A DNA stretch of 64,000 bases from VXNE01 sp963665455 (lineage in GTDB: Bacteria; Pseudomonadota; Gammaproteobacteria; Pseudomonadales; Azotimanducaceae): positions 4,278,001-4,342,000 of the forward strand of contig OY762279.1 in the NCBI GenBank assembly GCA_963665455.1, given 5' to 3'. Positions 8,209-17,257 of this stretch are shown here, in pieces (the first letter of the stretch is position 1; each line of letters starts with the position of its first letter). Made by a program: the position numbers and the translations under genes. The notes beneath the pieces were generated by a model that worked only from the letters and a program-made list of their open reading frames with translations, had not been told where the DNA came from and did no database searches.

Positions 8209-9348
8209 GTGTTGATCAACCTTTGGTACGTTGCCGAATGGTCGGACAAGGTCAAGGACAAGCCGTTTCGCGTACGCATGCTCGGGCAGGACTTCGTGTT
8301 GTTCCGGGACACGGCGGGCAAGGTGCACTGCCTCCACGATGTCTGCCTGCACCGGGGCGGCTCCCTGGCCGGGGGCTGGATTCGAGGCGACTGCATCGCC
8401 TGTCCCTACCACGGCTGGCGATATAACGCCGAAGGCCGGGTGACGCTGGTCCCATCCGAGGGCCCCGACTTCGAGCCCCACCGGCGCGCCCGCACCGATG
8501 CCTACCCCACGGAGGAACGCTACGGCATGATCTGGGTGTTCCTCGGGGATGCGCCGGAGGCGGAGCGCTTCCCGCTGCCCGACTTTCCCGAATACGACGA
8601 TCCCGGGTGGAAGCGGCTGGTGGACAACTGGGAATGGCAGGCGGATGCCGCCCGGATCGTGGAGAATGGCATCGACATCGCCCACGCCTCGTTCGTGCAT
8701 CCTTCGTTCGGCATGGAGGCGACCGCCCAGGAGAACCACATCGTTTCGATGGAGAAGAACGACTACTGGGGCAAGTCCGAGAACATTCAGTATCCCCCGC
8801 AATTCAAGGGCAACTGGCTGCGCAAGCGCATGCGCAGGGAACGCCAGCCCACGGTCACGACGCCCGAGTGGTATCTGAACGGCCTGGTCGCCCGCATACG
8901 CATCGACATCAACGACCGAATGTCGATCATCATGTTCGACTGCAATACGCCGGTCGACGAGCACCATACCCGTACCTTCGCCACCCAACTGCGCAACTTC
9001 TTCAAGCAGGACTTCTTCGACCGCGGTTCGCGCAAGCGGTTGCTGAAGATCTTCGCCGAGGACACCGCCATCGTGGAGCGCGTCGCACCGGACTACCTCC
9101 CGGCGGACCTGAGCAACGAACTCTCGGTGAAGGACGACCGCTTCATGAGTAGCTTCCGGGCCGCGCGCCGCAAGCTGATCGAACAGAAGGGTTGGCGCAT
9201 CGACACGGCACGGATGCGGGAGAGCCGGGGCCAGAAGGTGATGGCCATCCCCTCGCCTCAGCGCCGCGCGCACCCGGACATCCAATGGGTGATGGACACG
9301 GTGCCGTTGGTGCCGGCGATGCGGGCCACCGCCGCGGCCGCCGGCTAG
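8209..9348 (+). CDS. Rieske-type oxygenase, possible pheophorbide-oxygenase-like
   Basis: 379 residues from the GTG at 8209, chosen over the TTG at 8155 because GGAGG lies eight bases upstream. The Rieske [2Fe-2S] ligands are C46-x-H48 and C65-x2-H68, spaced C-x-H-x16-C-x2-H. The mononuclear iron ligands fit D156-x2-H159-x4-H164 (IDIAHASFVH). The C-terminal CxxC found in plant pheophorbide a oxygenase is missing, so it could equally be a vanillate-demethylase-type enzyme. The neighbours decide the interest: RCCR-like gene on one side, NOL-like SDR one base downstream. It needs a reductase and ferredoxin; neither is in the window. Confidence 0.8.
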   Translation: MLINLWYVAEWSDKVKDKPFRVRMLGQDFVLFRDTAGKVHCLHDVCLHRGGSLAGGWIRGDCIACPYHGWRYNAEGRVTLVPSEGPDFEPHRRARTDAYPTEERYGMIWVFLGDAPEAERFPLPDFPEYDDPGWKRLVDNWEWQADAARIVENGIDIAHASFVHPSFGMEATAQENHIVSMEKNDYWGKSENIQYPPQFKGNWLRKRMRRERQPTVTTPEWYLNGLVARIRIDINDRMSIIMFDCNTPVDEHHTRTFATQLRNFFKQDFFDRGSRKRLLKIFAEDTAIVERVAPDYLPADLSNELSVKDDRFMSSFRAARRKLIEQKGWRIDTARMRESRGQKVMAIPSPQRRAHPDIQWVMDTVPLVPAMRATAAAAG

Positions 9349-9349
9349 G

Positions 9350-10159
9350 ATGAAAACCGTCGTCGTCACGGGGAGCACCCGGGGGATCGGGCTCGGCCTG
9401 GCGGAGAACTTCCTGCGCCGGGGCTGCAATGTCGTCATCAGTGGCCGGAACCCGGAGACCGTCGAGGACGTCGCCGCCCAACTCGGCGCGGCGTTCGAGG
9501 CGAAGCGTGTCGCCGGGCGGGCCTGCGACATCACCGACGGCGCCGCCCTGCAAGGGCTGTGGGATCTGGCGCGGGAGCGGTTCGGCCGCGTCGATATCTG
9601 GATCAACAACGCCGGGATCAGCATCCACCGGGCACCGCTGTGGGAGCAGTCCGAGGCGGACCTCGCCGCCATCGTGCAAACCAACCTCACGGGCGTGTTG
9701 TTCGCGAACCGGATCGTCATGGCCGGCATGCAGGAACAGGGCGGCGGACAGATCTGGAACATGGAGGGCTTCGGCAGCAACGGGATGACCCAGACCGGCC
9801 TCGCCGCCTATGGCGCGACGAAGCGGGCCATCCATTATCTCAACGCCGCGTTGCGCAAGGATGCCGCGGGGACCGGCGTGCAGGTGTGTACCCTGAGCCC
9901 CGGCATCGTGGTGACGGATCTGTTGATCGGCGACTACGACACCGACTCGGACGAATGGCGGCGGGCCAGGCGCTTCTTCAACATCTTGGGCGATACCGTG
10001 GAGACCGTGACGCCCTACCTGGCCGACGGCGTGCTCAAGGCGAGCGCGGCCAACAAGGACGGTGCCAAGGTGATGTGGATGACCAATGGCAAGGCCGCTT
10101 GGCGGTTCCTGACCGCCCGGTTCAAGAAGCGCGATCTGTTCGCCCCCCTCGGCGTGTAG
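9350..10159 (+). CDS. Short-chain dehydrogenase resembling chlorophyll b reductase (NOL/NYC1)
   Basis: 269 residues; the ATG lies directly behind the stop of the Rieske gene. SDR features: TGSTRGIG (7-14) for NAD(P), NNAG near 85, YGATK with Tyr154 and Lys158. Several segments follow plant NOL/NYC1 as I remember it rather than ordinary SDRs: WNMEGFGSNG (NOL 'FNIDGAGSDG'), AAYGATKRAIHYL ('AAYGATKRSVVHL'), LSPGIVVTDLL ('LSPGMVTTDLL') and RFFNILGDTVETVTPYL ('KFFINVLAEPAEVVAEYL'). Plant enzymes reduce the C7 formyl group of chlorophyll b. Similarity to other SDRs cannot be excluded, but together with its neighbours this is the strongest support for a chlorophyll-related module. Cytoplasmic, no membrane helix. 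Confidence 0.75.
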   Translation: MKTVVVTGSTRGIGLGLAENFLRRGCNVVISGRNPETVEDVAAQLGAAFEAKRVAGRACDITDGAALQGLWDLARERFGRVDIWINNAGISIHRAPLWEQSEADLAAIVQTNLTGVLFANRIVMAGMQEQGGGQIWNMEGFGSNGMTQTGLAAYGATKRAIHYLNAALRKDAAGTGVQVCTLSPGIVVTDLLIGDYDTDSDEWRRARRFFNILGDTVETVTPYLADGVLKASAANKDGAKVMWMTNGKAAWRFLTARFKKRDLFAPLGV

Positions 10160-10200
10160 CAAAACATCTTGCTGGCCGATAACGCCCTCGAGCGAGCCCC

Positions 10201-10977
10201 ATGGACAACTATCAAATCGCCCACCGCGCCCGCATCGGCGTGCTGATCCCGTCCACCAACACCGGCGTCGAATACGACCTACAGAAGTTCGCCCTGGACG
10301 GCGTGACCTGGCACCCGTCCCGCTTCTGGATCGAGCTGCGCAACTGGGCGGACGAGCACGCGAAGACCGGCGAGGGCATGGATAGCGTCTTTGAGCGCTT
10401 CCTGGAAATGATGCGCGAAGAGCTGCCGGGCGCCATCGACAGCGTGCTGAGCGCGGAAGTCACCCACCTGATGCTCGGCATGTCCGCGGAGACGTTCTGG
10501 GGCGGCGTGGCCGGCAACGCCGAGTTCGAACAGGGCATCCGCGACCAGATCGGCGAGCTGGGCCTGACCACCGGCGCGACGGCCACCCGCGAGTCCCTAC
10601 GGGCCTTCGGCGTACGCACGCTGTCGGTGATCACGCCCTATCCCCCCATCGGCGACGTCAACGTGCGCCGCTACTTCGGCGAGATCGGCTTCACGGTGAA
10701 GAAGGTGGCGGGCCTGTCGCGGCCGTCCGCCACCGCCATCGCCGAGACGTCGATACGGGAAGTGATGGATGCCGTGCGGGAGGTCGATGGCGACGATGTG
10801 GACGCCATCGTGCAGTGCGGCACCAACTTATCGACCCTCGACCTCTTCCCCACCCTGGAACTCTGGCTGGACAAGCCCATGATCCCGATCAACGTGGCGA
10901 CCATCTGGCACGCCTTGAGGGCCTGCGGCATCGAGGACCGCATCACCGGCAAGGGCCGGTTGCTCGAAGAGTTCTAA
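10201..10977 (+). CDS. Maleate cis-trans isomerase / arylmalonate decarboxylase family protein
   Basis: 258 residues. The N-terminus has RIGVLIPSTNTGVEYD, the conserved phosphate/carboxylate loop. Near residue 202 it reads IVQCGTNLSTL, keeping the Cys that the paralog at 3812-4597 lacks; a 'PYPPIGD' segment and VATIWHALRACGI end match the family. Maleate isomerase uses two Cys residues; the first-position Cys in the N-terminal loop is Thr here, so either isomerase or decarboxylase chemistry is possible. It ends the plus-strand Rieske-NOL operon, 41 bases after the SDR. A role on substituted maleates derived from pyrrole rings would fit the context, as inference. Confidence 0.75.
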   Translation: MDNYQIAHRARIGVLIPSTNTGVEYDLQKFALDGVTWHPSRFWIELRNWADEHAKTGEGMDSVFERFLEMMREELPGAIDSVLSAEVTHLMLGMSAETFWGGVAGNAEFEQGIRDQIGELGLTTGATATRESLRAFGVRTLSVITPYPPIGDVNVRRYFGEIGFTVKKVAGLSRPSATAIAETSIREVMDAVREVDGDDVDAIVQCGTNLSTLDLFPTLELWLDKPMIPINVATIWHALRACGIEDRITGKGRLLEEF

Positions 10978-11166
10978 CGCACGGGCCGGGGCGGGAACAT
11001 GGCCCTTGCCGCATCCTGCTCTGTAACGGGGCCGTGGGTGGCCAACCCTTGGGTTATCTGGCCGGCAACGGCGCGGAAGTGCTGTTCATGTTCTGTGTGT
11101 TGTCCACCGAGCGCTCGCTGATCCGCCGGAGTCCATAACCTCCCCCGGCGGCGCGTCACCAACCGC

Positions 11167-13302
11167 TCAGTCGCCGACCGCCGAGAACACGCCCAGCACC
11201 TGGGTGTCGAAGCTGATGGTCCGCGCTTCCCGGTCCCAAGTGGCGGGCCGGCCGCCGGTCACGGGATACACCGGATCCCAGCCCCCCGTCACTTCGTTAT
11301 GGATCACCGGGCGGACGGTGCCCGCCGCATCGGAGGCGGCATGCAGCGGCAGGGTGACCCGGGCCGGCTTGTTGACGATCGTCCGGTAGGGGCCGAACAA
11401 CACCGCCGGCCCGGCAGCGTGCTCCGGTGCCCGTCCGCCCGGAGCGGCGTAGGCCTCGAAGTCGAACCAGGCGCCGATGAAGGGCTCGGCCGGGTCCACG
11501 AACACTTCGTAGTCGTCCCAGCGGTTGCCTTCGGGCAAGTCGGGCTTGGGATCGGGCGGCACGGCGAGGCGAGCCCCGGCCAGGGGACCCTCGGCGACCT
11601 CGAGCACGCCCCCTGCCGCCATCGAGACCGGCGCCCTCGCCACGGGCCGGACGTGCTCCGGCAGCACGCCGTGACGTTCCACCGTGCCGCGCATCCGATG
11701 CCCGTAGCCGATCCCGAATGCTTCCGCCTGCTCGTCGAACACTTCCGAGAGGGTCAGCCGCGCCACGCCGTCCGACGCGCAATCCACCTCCGTCGGGTCG
11801 CCCTCCCCCTCGCACCAATCGATCCAGAACTTCCCGACCCGCACGTCTTCCCGCGAGTTGTAGGGCAGGCGGTTGAGTTTCCGCAGCGCCAGCATGTTGT
11901 CCGTGTTGTTGTAGTTCCAATGCGAGAGCAGCACGACGAGGTCGCGGTGTCCCGCCGCCTTCGCCCGGTCGATGGCCTCCCGAATCGTCGGGAAACGCAA
12001 CGGATCGTCCGGCGCGCCGTAGAAGCGGGGCGGAAACATCGCGTAGGCGAAATAGCTGTGCGTGCGCAGGCGCCCGGCGGAGCTCCCGTCGCCGAAGATC
12101 AACCGGTAGCCGTTCCCGAACTCGGCCTGGGCGTAGTGCCGGAACGATTGATAGTTCAGATACGCGTTCTCGTGGAAGTTCTCCGCCGCCAGGGGCTGGG
12201 GCGTGGCGAACGGCCCGGAGTCGGAGTTTCCGGGGAAGGGCATGCCGTAGGTCGCATAGATGATCGCGATCTCGCTGCCCGGCGCCCGGCGCTCCAAGTG
12301 GGGCCGCAGGATCTCCAACAGCATCGTGTTGTATTCCGGCGTCCGGCCGACCTGGAGGGTCTGCTTGATCTCGACGTCGTCGAGGTATCCGGCCTTGCAC
12401 AGCGCCTTCTCGACCCACCCCCGGGTCATGAAGCGATTGGCGTAGTGGTTGTGATCCACAGTTTCACGGGCGAGCACAAGATCTGTGAAGCCTTCTTCGA
12501 CCATCTCCAAGACGACGTCCCGCTGGTCCCGAAACACGCCCGGCGTCGCCGCATAGGCCCCGAAGCGGGTAACGATGCGGTCGCCGAACAGGTCCCGCAG
12601 CACGCCCATGGCGGTCTCGGTCATCGCCTCGTCCGCAGCGTTGGCGCGCGGGGTGAGGTCCTCGTACATGAAGCCCATGTCCGCCATGGCGCCCGCCATG
12701 CTCAATTCCACGAGGTCGCTCAGGCCGTTGGGCATGGCCAGCGGATTGGGGCCGCGCTCCCGGGACGGCGCCCCGATCTGAAACATCCCCTCGAGATAAT
12801 CCGTCCCGTCCCTCGGGTCGGGACCGCCGAGCGAGCGGGCGGCGAACAGGCGGCTCCGGCGCATCGGCGTGAGCATCCCCGGCGCGGCGGACACCTCCGC
12901 CGCCGGCAGCCGCACGTTCGGATCCACGATGGAGACGTACTCGCCGTCCACCAGCCGGTACACGCCCATGGCATCCCAAGCCGCGCCGAAGAAGGGCAGC
13001 TTGAAGGCGAGGGCGTGGGGCACCAGGCCGATCTGCGAAGCGAAGGGCCAACTGCCCACATGGTCCTCGGTGCAGGGCTGGCCCGGATAGCGGGTCGCTT
13101 CCCCCACCCGGGCGTCGGAGGCGATGGCCAGGCGGTAGTCGAAATCCCACCCCTTCGGCTCGCCCCAGCCGGTGACGAGGACGCCGACGCGGTCGGCGTT
13201 GCCGTTCACCGGCGGCGTCTGGTCCGGCGCGCAAGACCCGGTGAGCAAGGCGAGGGTGACCGACGCCGGCCAGCGCCGGCCGGGTCCGCGCATCCGCCTC
13301 AT
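11167..13302 (-). CDS. Lipoprotein with ferrochelatase-like (class II chelatase) features
   Basis: 711 residues. An N-terminal signal with LLTGSC (Cys24) suggests a lipoprotein, although the lipobox is not ideal. VGVLVTGWGEP (39-49) resembles the start of ferrochelatases ('LlnlGgP'). Later come RFGAYAATPGV, a helix-strand run, IAIIYATYGMPFPG (compare 'fSaHGlP'), YLNYQSF (compare 'YQSrfG') and GHRDLVVLLSHWNYN, in the same order as in the protoporphyrin chelatases. The last ~150 residues form a separate beta-sandwich-like domain. A periplasmic or outer-membrane-anchored chelatase or dechelatase would be unusual. It lies 19 bases behind the TonB receptor gene, so a role in handling an imported metal tetrapyrrole is the natural idea. 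Family call is tentative. Confidence 0.5.
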   Translation of the reverse strand: MRRMRGPGRRWPASVTLALLTGSCAPDQTPPVNGNADRVGVLVTGWGEPKGWDFDYRLAIASDARVGEATRYPGQPCTEDHVGSWPFASQIGLVPHALAFKLPFFGAAWDAMGVYRLVDGEYVSIVDPNVRLPAAEVSAAPGMLTPMRRSRLFAARSLGGPDPRDGTDYLEGMFQIGAPSRERGPNPLAMPNGLSDLVELSMAGAMADMGFMYEDLTPRANAADEAMTETAMGVLRDLFGDRIVTRFGAYAATPGVFRDQRDVVLEMVEEGFTDLVLARETVDHNHYANRFMTRGWVEKALCKAGYLDDVEIKQTLQVGRTPEYNTMLLEILRPHLERRAPGSEIAIIYATYGMPFPGNSDSGPFATPQPLAAENFHENAYLNYQSFRHYAQAEFGNGYRLIFGDGSSAGRLRTHSYFAYAMFPPRFYGAPDDPLRFPTIREAIDRAKAAGHRDLVVLLSHWNYNNTDNMLALRKLNRLPYNSREDVRVGKFWIDWCEGEGDPTEVDCASDGVARLTLSEVFDEQAEAFGIGYGHRMRGTVERHGVLPEHVRPVARAPVSMAAGGVLEVAEGPLAGARLAVPPDPKPDLPEGNRWDDYEVFVDPAEPFIGAWFDFEAYAAPGGRAPEHAAGPAVLFGPYRTIVNKPARVTLPLHAASDAAGTVRPVIHNEVTGGWDPVYPVTGGRPATWDREARTISFDTQVLGVFSAVGD

Positions 13303-13321
13303 CCCGCCACCGGGCGCGTGC

Positions 13322-15949
13322 TTACATCCCGTAGCTCACGGTCAGCCCGAACGTGCGCCGGGCACCGAGCCCCACGATGTAGCGCGTGAACGAGGGCAGC
13401 ACGAAGCTGTTCGCCACATATTCCGTGTCGAACACGTTCCGCCCCCACAGCGTGATGTCCCATTGATCGTTGCTGAGGTTGAGGTTCGCGTTCGTCAAGG
13501 TACGGTCGCCGTTGTGGGCCAGGTTCAGCGGCGTGGCGTACATCTTGCCTCGGTAGTTGACATCGACGCGCACGCCCAGTTGCCACCCGCCGCCGAGGTT
13601 CTGGGTGAGATTCGCGCCCACGCCGTATTGCCACTTCGACGTGCGCTCCACCTGGTTGCCATCGACCCTGCCGTTGGCGGGGCACTCGGTGTTGTTGCAG
13701 CCCCACGAGGAGGTGGGCCCGGCCACCGCGCTCAGATAGACGGCGTCTTGGTATTCGGCATCGCTATAGGCGACGTGGTAGTCGATGAAGAAGTTCTCGT
13801 GGGCAACGTACAAACCGTCTATCTCGAAGCCGACGACTTCGGCATCCCCGATGTTGCCCACGACGTCCGTGGTCCAGGCATCGGCGCTGGTGGCCGCTTC
13901 GGTCCCCTGCACGTCCTGCCAATCGATGACATACACCGCGGCGTTGAACGTCAGCCTGTCGTTCAGGAAGCGGTTCTTCGAGCCGAGCTCGAAGGTGGTG
14001 TTCTGCTCCTCGTCGTACACCGCCTGGCCCGCGTTCGCGGAGGGATCGACCGCGTTGAAGCCACCGGTCTTGACCCCCGCCGCGACCAGGCCGTAGAGCA
14101 TGTGATCCTCGTCCGGCATCCACTGGAGGGTCGCACGCGGGGTGAAGAAGGTGAACGTCTCGTCGTCGCTCCCCGCCACCGTGGGTGGGACCGGGGCACC
14201 GAACGTGGTGGAGACCTGCTCGAAGTTCTTCTTCTCCCGGGTATAGCGCGCCTCGAGGGCGAGCGTCGCGCGGTCCGAGATGCTCCATTCGATGTCGCCG
14301 AAGATGGCCGTGACCTTGTCCTCGTAGAGGACGTGGTTGCCGAGCACGCCGTGTCCGGTGTCGTAGACATGCGGAATGCCGATGTGTACCGCGCCCGGCA
14401 CCACGGGCACCACCGCAACGTACTTGCCCGCCAGCGGATTCGACCCGCTCGGCACCCGCGTGCTGCAGCTCTCCGGTCCGTCGCAGGGCGCCAGGAAGTA
14501 GAACGTGCCGCCGTCCTCGTCCTCGTTGTCCGAAACGTACAGGCCGGCGCGCATCGTCAGCCCCTCGGTGGTGCGCGTCACGCGGAACTCGTGGCTGGTC
14601 GCCTCCAACATTTCCGCGGGGTTGGCGTTGAAGGTGGCCGCGTGCGCGATGGCGCCGAAGGAACCCGGCGGGCCCAACTGCTCGAGAAACGGCGGAAACG
14701 GCGTTTGCTTCACCGGCGCGTAGGCCACCGACGATCCCACCAGGCTCGCGCGGCCCTCCGCGGTGCCATGACTGCGGGCTTCATGCTCGACGTAGCCGAA
14801 TTGGTAGGTCAGCGACCAGGTATCGCTCACGTCGTAGGTCAGGTTGAGCCGGGTGATCTTCGATTCGGAATCGAGCGCCAGCGAACGCGGATCGATCACG
14901 ACCCTGCCCGACGTGTCGCCAAAGCCGGCCGCCTGCAGCTTGGGGTCCGTCAACGCCGGCGGGGAACTCGGGAACTCGCCACAGTAGGAGTGCGGTCCAC
15001 GGGCGGGGAACGGCGCGCGGCTGCTGAACGTCATCGTGTTGTTGCAGTTGGCCGCGAGCGGCGCGAGGAATGCGAAGAATGGCGGTCCGCCGAACTCTGC
15101 GGTGTCGTAGGCGTACCGGGCACCGTTCAGGTTATAGAAGGCCTGGGGTTCGCGCAGGGAATCCGTCTGGTAGTAACTGAGCTCCATGTCCCAATCCGGG
15201 GCCGGCGTCCACCGCAGGGATGCCGAATAGAACCGATCCTGCCAACCGCCCAACAAGTCGTCCGTTTCCCGGTCCCCGCCCGGCCCATGGTCGGCGAAGG
15301 GGTGGTCGTTGTCCGTGTGGCCGTCGAAATCCGAGCCCCCCGCCGATAGACGCGCATACAAGGTATCGGCGATCAGCGGCAGGGAGGCGTTGGCCTGTAT
15401 GTCGGCGCGGTCCCCGTTGCCGAGGGTGGCGCGCACGTCGGCGGAGAAGGTCTCCTCCGGCCGCTGGGTGACGTAGTTCACCACGCCCGAAAAGGCGTTG
15501 CGGCCGAACTGTGCGTTCTGCGGCCCCTTGACGACCTCGACCCGCGCGAGGTTCATCAGGCCCGGGTTGACCATGGACTGCCGCTGTAGGTACACGCCGT
15601 CGAGGAACACCGCCGTGTTCTGGATGCGCGCGGTGGTGAACGTCTGCCCCATGCCCCGGATGACGGCGGCGGTGGACAGGCCGGCCGTGGCGTAGTTCTC
15701 GTAGATCAGCCCGGAGGTCTCCTGGGAGATGTCCTGCAGATCCCGGAAGTTGCGCCGCTGCATCTGATCGGCCCGGAGCGCCGTCACCGAGAGGGGCACG
15801 TCTTGTAGCGTGTCCTCCCGTTTGCGGGCGGTGACGATGATCTCCTCGATGATGTCGGCGACCGTGCCCTCGGCGGCCGCCACCGGCCCGAGGGCGCCGA
15901 CCGCGCCGAGCATGGCGACCATGCAGATTACGGATCGTGTTGCTTTCAT
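13322..15949 (-). CDS. TonB-dependent outer-membrane receptor
   Basis: 875 residues from the ATG at 15949, which has CAGGAG eight bases upstream; the frame upstream is a shadow. Signal peptide with cleavage near AAA-E (26-27), then EEIIVTARKRED (35-46), the TonB box region typical of this family. The plug follows (VPLSVTAL, IRGMGQT, VFLDGVYLQRQS, RVEVVKGPQNAQFGRNAF). The rest is rich in alternating aromatic beta strands and ends with an aromatic strand (FGLTVSYGM), as needed for barrel insertion. It imports a large or scarce ligand using TonB energy. The gene order receptor then lipoprotein suggests a receptor/partner pair; the ligand may be a tetrapyrrole, by context only. Confidence 0.9.
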   Translation of the reverse strand: MKATRSVICMVAMLGAVGALGPVAAAEGTVADIIEEIIVTARKREDTLQDVPLSVTALRADQMQRRNFRDLQDISQETSGLIYENYATAGLSTAAVIRGMGQTFTTARIQNTAVFLDGVYLQRQSMVNPGLMNLARVEVVKGPQNAQFGRNAFSGVVNYVTQRPEETFSADVRATLGNGDRADIQANASLPLIADTLYARLSAGGSDFDGHTDNDHPFADHGPGGDRETDDLLGGWQDRFYSASLRWTPAPDWDMELSYYQTDSLREPQAFYNLNGARYAYDTAEFGGPPFFAFLAPLAANCNNTMTFSSRAPFPARGPHSYCGEFPSSPPALTDPKLQAAGFGDTSGRVVIDPRSLALDSESKITRLNLTYDVSDTWSLTYQFGYVEHEARSHGTAEGRASLVGSSVAYAPVKQTPFPPFLEQLGPPGSFGAIAHAATFNANPAEMLEATSHEFRVTRTTEGLTMRAGLYVSDNEDEDGGTFYFLAPCDGPESCSTRVPSGSNPLAGKYVAVVPVVPGAVHIGIPHVYDTGHGVLGNHVLYEDKVTAIFGDIEWSISDRATLALEARYTREKKNFEQVSTTFGAPVPPTVAGSDDETFTFFTPRATLQWMPDEDHMLYGLVAAGVKTGGFNAVDPSANAGQAVYDEEQNTTFELGSKNRFLNDRLTFNAAVYVIDWQDVQGTEAATSADAWTTDVVGNIGDAEVVGFEIDGLYVAHENFFIDYHVAYSDAEYQDAVYLSAVAGPTSSWGCNNTECPANGRVDGNQVERTSKWQYGVGANLTQNLGGGWQLGVRVDVNYRGKMYATPLNLAHNGDRTLTNANLNLSNDQWDITLWGRNVFDTEYVANSFVLPSFTRYIVGLGARRTFGLTVSYGM

Positions 15950-16074
15950 GCTGCGCTCTCCTGTGTCCCCTCTTTCCTTGTTCGTCTCCATGTTCCTCTC
16001 CATGGCCGGAGGGCGGCGATTCCCCACCCCCTCGGCGCGTTGTTTCGGCAAGCTCCCAACGGCGCTCCCTCCCA

Positions 16075-17247
16075 TCATTGAAAACGGTCCCGCAACCGCT
16101 CCGCGGCCACGCGCATGGCGTCCAGCTTGCGGCATGCGAAGTCCCGTTCGAGAAACCACATGCCGCAGTCCGGCGCCAGGCCGATGCGCTCCTTGGGCAC
16201 CACCTGCATGGCGTCCTCGACGCGCCGCACGATCCCGTCGGCGGTTTCCACCTCGCTCTCGGGATCCAGGTTCAACACGCCGATGGCCGTGGGTTTGTCG
16301 CCCACCGAAGCCAAGAACTCCGGCGTATGGCCCGGCTGGGCGTACTCGGCGTGCATGGCGTCGGCGTCCGACCGCGCGATCAGGCCGACGGCCTCCGGGT
16401 ATACCGGGCTCGCCGCCTTGAAGGCGATGTTGCGCGAATAGCCGTAGCAGACGTGTACCTGTGTCAGCGCCCCGACCCCGCGTACGGTGCGGTTGATCGC
16501 CTCCACGGCGAACTCCTTGCATTGGCTATAGCGGAAATGCACCTCGGGCTCGTCGATCTGGATCAGGTCCGCGCCCGCGTCGGAAAGGAAGTGCAACTCG
16601 CGGTTGAGCGCGTCGGCGATGGCGAAGCAGAGCGCCGCGTGGTCCGCGTACACGCCGGTGTCGACGACGCGATAGGAGAGGGTCACGGGACCGACCACAG
16701 TCACCTTGCAGCGGTCGCGGGCGAAGCGCTTCAGGAAGTGGAGTTCGTTCGCGACCATGGGTCCGGGCCAATGTACGGGTTGCCGCACCGCCGGGAAGAG
16801 GATCTTCGGGGGTGGCGGCGGGGGCGCGGCCTTGTCTGGATCGGCCCGCTTCTCCCGATCCTCCGCCTCCGCCTTCACCTTGTCCGGATCCGCCCCGACG
16901 TTGGTGGCTTGGCGGCGCATCGTCAGGTAGGCCGTGATGTCGTTGTGGAAGTTCGTGAACTCCGCGGGGTGGTCGGAGTCGATGCCGCCCAGGCCGTTGA
17001 AGTGGCCGCTGAACGTCTGCCGCCGCGCCTCGCCGTCGGTGGCGTAGGTCAGCCCGGCGCGGTTCTGGTCCTCGATGGCGAGCCGTGCGGCGTCGTCGAG
17101 GGCGCTCGCCAGGTGCGCGTCCGGCACGCGCCACCAAGTGCCCTCCTTGCCGTACACCTTGTCGTGATCCGCCAGCCATTGCGGCTTCACCCAGCTTCCC
17201 ACCAGTTGGGTGGGAAAGAGCTCCGTGTTCCACCGCGAGGCATTCAT
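16075..17247 (-). CDS. MetE-like (cobalamin-independent methionine synthase C-terminal) zinc methyltransferase-family protein
   Basis: 390 residues, about the size of the catalytic barrel of MetE without its N-terminal half. The zinc ligands of the family are present: His265 and Cys267 (VHVCYG), Glu301 (AMHAEYA) and Cys361 (APDCGMW). A charged, proline-rich insert at 125-148 (ending PPPPPPK) is unusual and may be a flexible loop. The family takes a methyl group from a folate or another methyl donor to a thiol; free-standing barrels of this type often act in demethylation or C1 transfer in catabolic clusters. It starts ten bases after the HMG-CoA-lyase-like gene, so both are in one operon. True acceptor unknown. 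Confidence 0.75.
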   Translation of the reverse strand: MNASRWNTELFPTQLVGSWVKPQWLADHDKVYGKEGTWWRVPDAHLASALDDAARLAIEDQNRAGLTYATDGEARRQTFSGHFNGLGGIDSDHPAEFTNFHNDITAYLTMRRQATNVGADPDKVKAEAEDREKRADPDKAAPPPPPPKILFPAVRQPVHWPGPMVANELHFLKRFARDRCKVTVVGPVTLSYRVVDTGVYADHAALCFAIADALNRELHFLSDAGADLIQIDEPEVHFRYSQCKEFAVEAINRTVRGVGALTQVHVCYGYSRNIAFKAASPVYPEAVGLIARSDADAMHAEYAQPGHTPEFLASVGDKPTAIGVLNLDPESEVETADGIVRRVEDAMQVVPKERIGLAPDCGMWFLERDFACRKLDAMRVAAERLRDRFQ

Positions 17248-17257
17248 GCGCGCGCCC

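Noticed and set aside
8209..9348. Firm naming of the Rieske gene as pheophorbide a oxygenase
   Set aside because: The plant C-terminal CxxC is missing and other Rieske groups fit equally; only context points to it.
11044..11055. AACCCTTGGGTT palindrome between convergent genes, possible terminator
   Set aside because: The stem is short and no T-run follows on either strand, so a terminator cannot be supported.
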